NCBI GenBank assembly: GCA_963716095.1
Contig: CAVQSV010000005.1
Coordinates: 186,001 to 250,000 of the forward strand
Direction: 5' to 3'
DNA from: Sva-07 sp963716095
Lineage (GTDB): Bacteria; Actinomycetota; Acidimicrobiia; Acidimicrobiales; Ilumatobacteraceae
Length of the DNA: 64,000 bases
The position numbers were made by a program, and so were the translations under genes. A model generated the notes under the pieces. The model saw nothing but the letters and a program-made list of their open reading frames with translations. It did not search any database and had not been told where the DNA came from. Shown piece by piece: positions 62,445-64,000 of the stretch (position 1 is its first letter; every line of letters begins with the position of its first letter).

Positions 62445-63758
62445 CTACAGCCGCCGAGTCGCGCTCGTCGGGTGGAACGGCTCGCCGCCGTCCTCCTCGG
62501 CCAGGAACGCCGACTGCGGCAGTCGCCGCAGGTCGACCCACCACGCGAGGAACAGCGCGAACGCTGCGCCGAAGCCGAGCACGGCGCGGGCGCCGATCCA
62601 TTCGATCACCACGCCGAACAGCAGGTTGCCGATCGGTACCGTGCCGCCGAACACCATGAACCACAGCGGCATCACCGTGGCGCGCTCGGTGTTCTTCATG
62701 TTGAGCTGGAACGTCGTCGTGATCGCCGTCGCGGTCATGAAGTAGAACATGCCGAGCACGAACCCGACCGGGAACGGCAGGATCGAGTCGCGCAGCTGCG
62801 AGAAGATTGCGAGCGAGATCGCGAAGCCGGTGAAGCCACGCACGATCAGCACCTTGCGATCGATCGACGACAGGAACGTGCCCACCGACAGTGCGCCGAC
62901 GAAGGCTCCGGCACCCCACACCGCGTAGAGCCAGCGGTAGGTCGCGCTCGAGGGCGCGATGTCGAAGTTGAGGCGCGCCACCGACGGGAACAGCCCGATG
63001 TAGACGAGGCTGAACAGCGAGAACAGGAACATGCCGATCAGCAGCCGGTTGAGGACCAGGCGGTCCTTCGCGATCTTCAGCCCGACGGTCAGCGACTTGA
63101 ACCCCCGTGCGGTGTTGCCGCTGCGCACGTCGGGCATGCGCACGATCAGGAGCGCCGCGATGAAGAAGAGGTAGGTGCCGGCGTTGACCAGGAAGATGCT
63201 CGACACGCTGAGTCCGGCAACTGCGAGGATCGCGGCGATGACCGGGCCCATCACGCGGGTGCCGTTGATCATCGCGGAGTTCAAGGAGATGGCTCCCGGA
63301 AGGTCCTGGCGATGGACGAGCAGCGGCATCGACGCCTGGAACGCCGGAGCATTGAACGCATTCGCGATGCCGATGCCGAGTTGCGCCGCGAAGATCGTCC
63401 ACAGCGCGCTGTCCTGCGCCACGAAGTAGGCGATCGTGATCGTCAAGACCACCGACGCACTCTGCATCGTCAACTGTAGTTTCTGCTTCGAAACTCGGTC
63501 GGCGAGCACACCGGCAGGGATCGACAGCACCAGGAGAGGGCCGAGCTGGGCAAAGATCATCAGGCCCACCAGCGCGGGGCGGCCGGTGCGGTCGTCGATG
63601 TAGGCGGGCAGCGTGAAGTTCTGCATCCACGTACCGATGTTCGACAGCGCCAGGCCGATGAAGATGATTCGGAATCCCCGATACGACAACGCCGCCCTGG
63701 CGGTGCCGGGCTTCTGGCCGTGGTCGGGAGGCGTGTCGAGATCGGGTGTGGCGGACAT
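62445..63758 (-). CDS. MFS transporter (MFS_3/enterobactin-exporter-like)
   Basis: 437 residues with about eleven or twelve membrane helices. The opening YRGFRIIFIGLALSNIGTWMQNFTLPAYI (F....S.iG.wm) and the conserved loop LSIPAGVLADRVSKQKLQLTMQSASVV (G..aDR..rr) are typical of the MFS_3 group, which exports siderophores and drugs. ALLVHRQDLPGAISLNSAMINGTRVMGPVIAA supports this. ATG 63758 is preferred, since the in-frame GTG-like start further upstream falls in the operator. A 20-bp palindrome lies just before it. Follows an epoxide hydrolase gene on the same strand. Substrate unknown. Confidence 0.9.
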   Translation of the reverse strand: MSATPDLDTPPDHGQKPGTARAALSYRGFRIIFIGLALSNIGTWMQNFTLPAYIDDRTGRPALVGLMIFAQLGPLLVLSIPAGVLADRVSKQKLQLTMQSASVVLTITIAYFVAQDSALWTIFAAQLGIGIANAFNAPAFQASMPLLVHRQDLPGAISLNSAMINGTRVMGPVIAAILAVAGLSVSSIFLVNAGTYLFFIAALLIVRMPDVRSGNTARGFKSLTVGLKIAKDRLVLNRLLIGMFLFSLFSLVYIGLFPSVARLNFDIAPSSATYRWLYAVWGAGAFVGALSVGTFLSSIDRKVLIVRGFTGFAISLAIFSQLRDSILPFPVGFVLGMFYFMTATAITTTFQLNMKNTERATVMPLWFMVFGGTVPIGNLLFGVVIEWIGARAVLGFGAAFALFLAWWVDLRRLPQSAFLAEEDGGEPFHPTSATRRL

Positions 63759-63770
63759 CGTGGGAGGGGC

Positions 63771-63790
63771 ACTTGACCCGCGGGTCAAGT
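63771..63790. promoter_or_regulatory. 20-bp palindromic operator before the MFS gene
   Basis: ACTTGACCCGCGGGTCAAGT is perfectly self-complementary and begins 13 nt upstream of the MFS start codon, between it and the end of the epoxide hydrolase gene. Probable TetR/MarR-type repressor site. Confidence 0.6.
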
Positions 63791-63809
63791 TAGCCCATGC
63801 GCCTCGACC

Positions 63810-64000
63810 TCAACGGAACTGGCGAAAGCAGTTCCTGATGTCGTCGACGAACAGCTCCGGCACCTCGAATGCGGCGAAATGGCCGCCTTTCGGCTGCTCG
63901 TTCCAGTAGCGGATGTCGGTGAACATCGATGCGACCCACGAGCGCACCGGCGGTGCGATCTCCTTCGGGTAGGCAGTGAACCCCGACGGGATGGTGACCG
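63810..64000 (-). CDS. Epoxide hydrolase-like protein, C-terminal end (cut by window edge)
   Basis: The last 62 residues of a gene that enters from the right edge: VTIPSGFTAYPKEIAPPVRSW, then IRYWNEQPKGGHFAAFEVPELFVDDIRNCFRQFR. The GGHFAAFExPELFVxDIRxFFR block with the catalytic His is characteristic of microsomal-type epoxide hydrolases (EHN-domain family). The N-terminal part is outside the window. Same strand as the MFS gene, 51 nt upstream of its start. Confidence 0.8.
   Translation of the reverse strand, partial: VTIPSGFTAYPKEIAPPVRSWVASMFTDIRYWNEQPKGGHFAAFEVPELFVDDIRNCFRQFR

Overview
The window is high-GC DNA (mostly C or G at third codon positions), densely coding on both strands, with many ATGA/GTGA start-stop overlaps. 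The gene content suggests a marine or freshwater actinobacterium of the Acidimicrobiia (Ilumatobacter-like). That placement is an inference from gene content and style; there is no rRNA gene here. Many genes carry a TANNNT -10 box only 6-8 nt before the start codon, which points to widespread leaderless transcription.

Layout. 1-6.7 kb: end of an SDR, an EthA-like Baeyer-Villiger monooxygenase, an anchored protein, and a VOC/CMD/PfkB operon facing an alpha/beta hydrolase-VOC pair. 6.7-11.9 kb: a four-gene overlapping operon (Asp/His-rich anchored protein, second anchored protein, ApbE flavin transferase, ferric-reductase-type membrane protein) divergent from a two-component system and a 53-aa Cys-rich protein. 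12-21.6 kb: YjbR and GNAT genes, then a TetR-led catabolic operon: arylsulfatase, MBL hydrolase, haloalkane dehalogenase, SRPBCC protein, a sulfatase fused to a DJ-1/PfpI domain, and a DUF1330-like protein. 21.7-32.7 kb: DUF1697, LysE exporter, HNH/DUF222 remnant, alkylsulfatase-like MBL protein, two SDRs, DUF2855, RlmI-like methyltransferase, DUF2207 protein and MscS channel. 32.8-42.4 kb: UDP-glucose dehydrogenase and UDP-xylose synthase (convergent), ClC channel, a BCCP-carboxyltransferase fusion, and an operon of membrane-anchored phosphatase, UlaG-like MBL protein and lipoprotein. 42.4-49.3 kb: a candidate lipid operon (fatty acyl-CoA reductase-HAD, zinc alcohol dehydrogenase, LarA-like protein, PlsC acyltransferase) with palindromic operators and a divergent TetR gene. 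49.3-53.3 kb: SHOCT, DUF6325, LURP-one and PLDc_N genes, probably envelope or stress related, including a divergent duplicated pair. 53.4-64 kb: glutamate decarboxylase, YrhK-like protein, Castor/Pollux-type channel, pseudokinase-flippase fusion, divergent ddl and murF, an MFS exporter with a 20-bp palindrome at its promoter, and the end of an epoxide hydrolase.

About twenty genes are split by apparent single-base frameshifts while both halves keep family motifs. These read best as consensus errors in the assembly. The affected genes are annotated over their full reconstructed span with the break stated.

The most interesting items are the LarA/FAR-HAD/PlsC lipid operon, the sulfatase-DJ-1 fusion inside the organosulfate/organohalide operon, the ApbE/ferric-reductase operon with its Asp/His-rich partner and two-component system, a dispersed 40-bp hairpin repeat family, and the overlapping -10 palindrome shared by ddl and murF.
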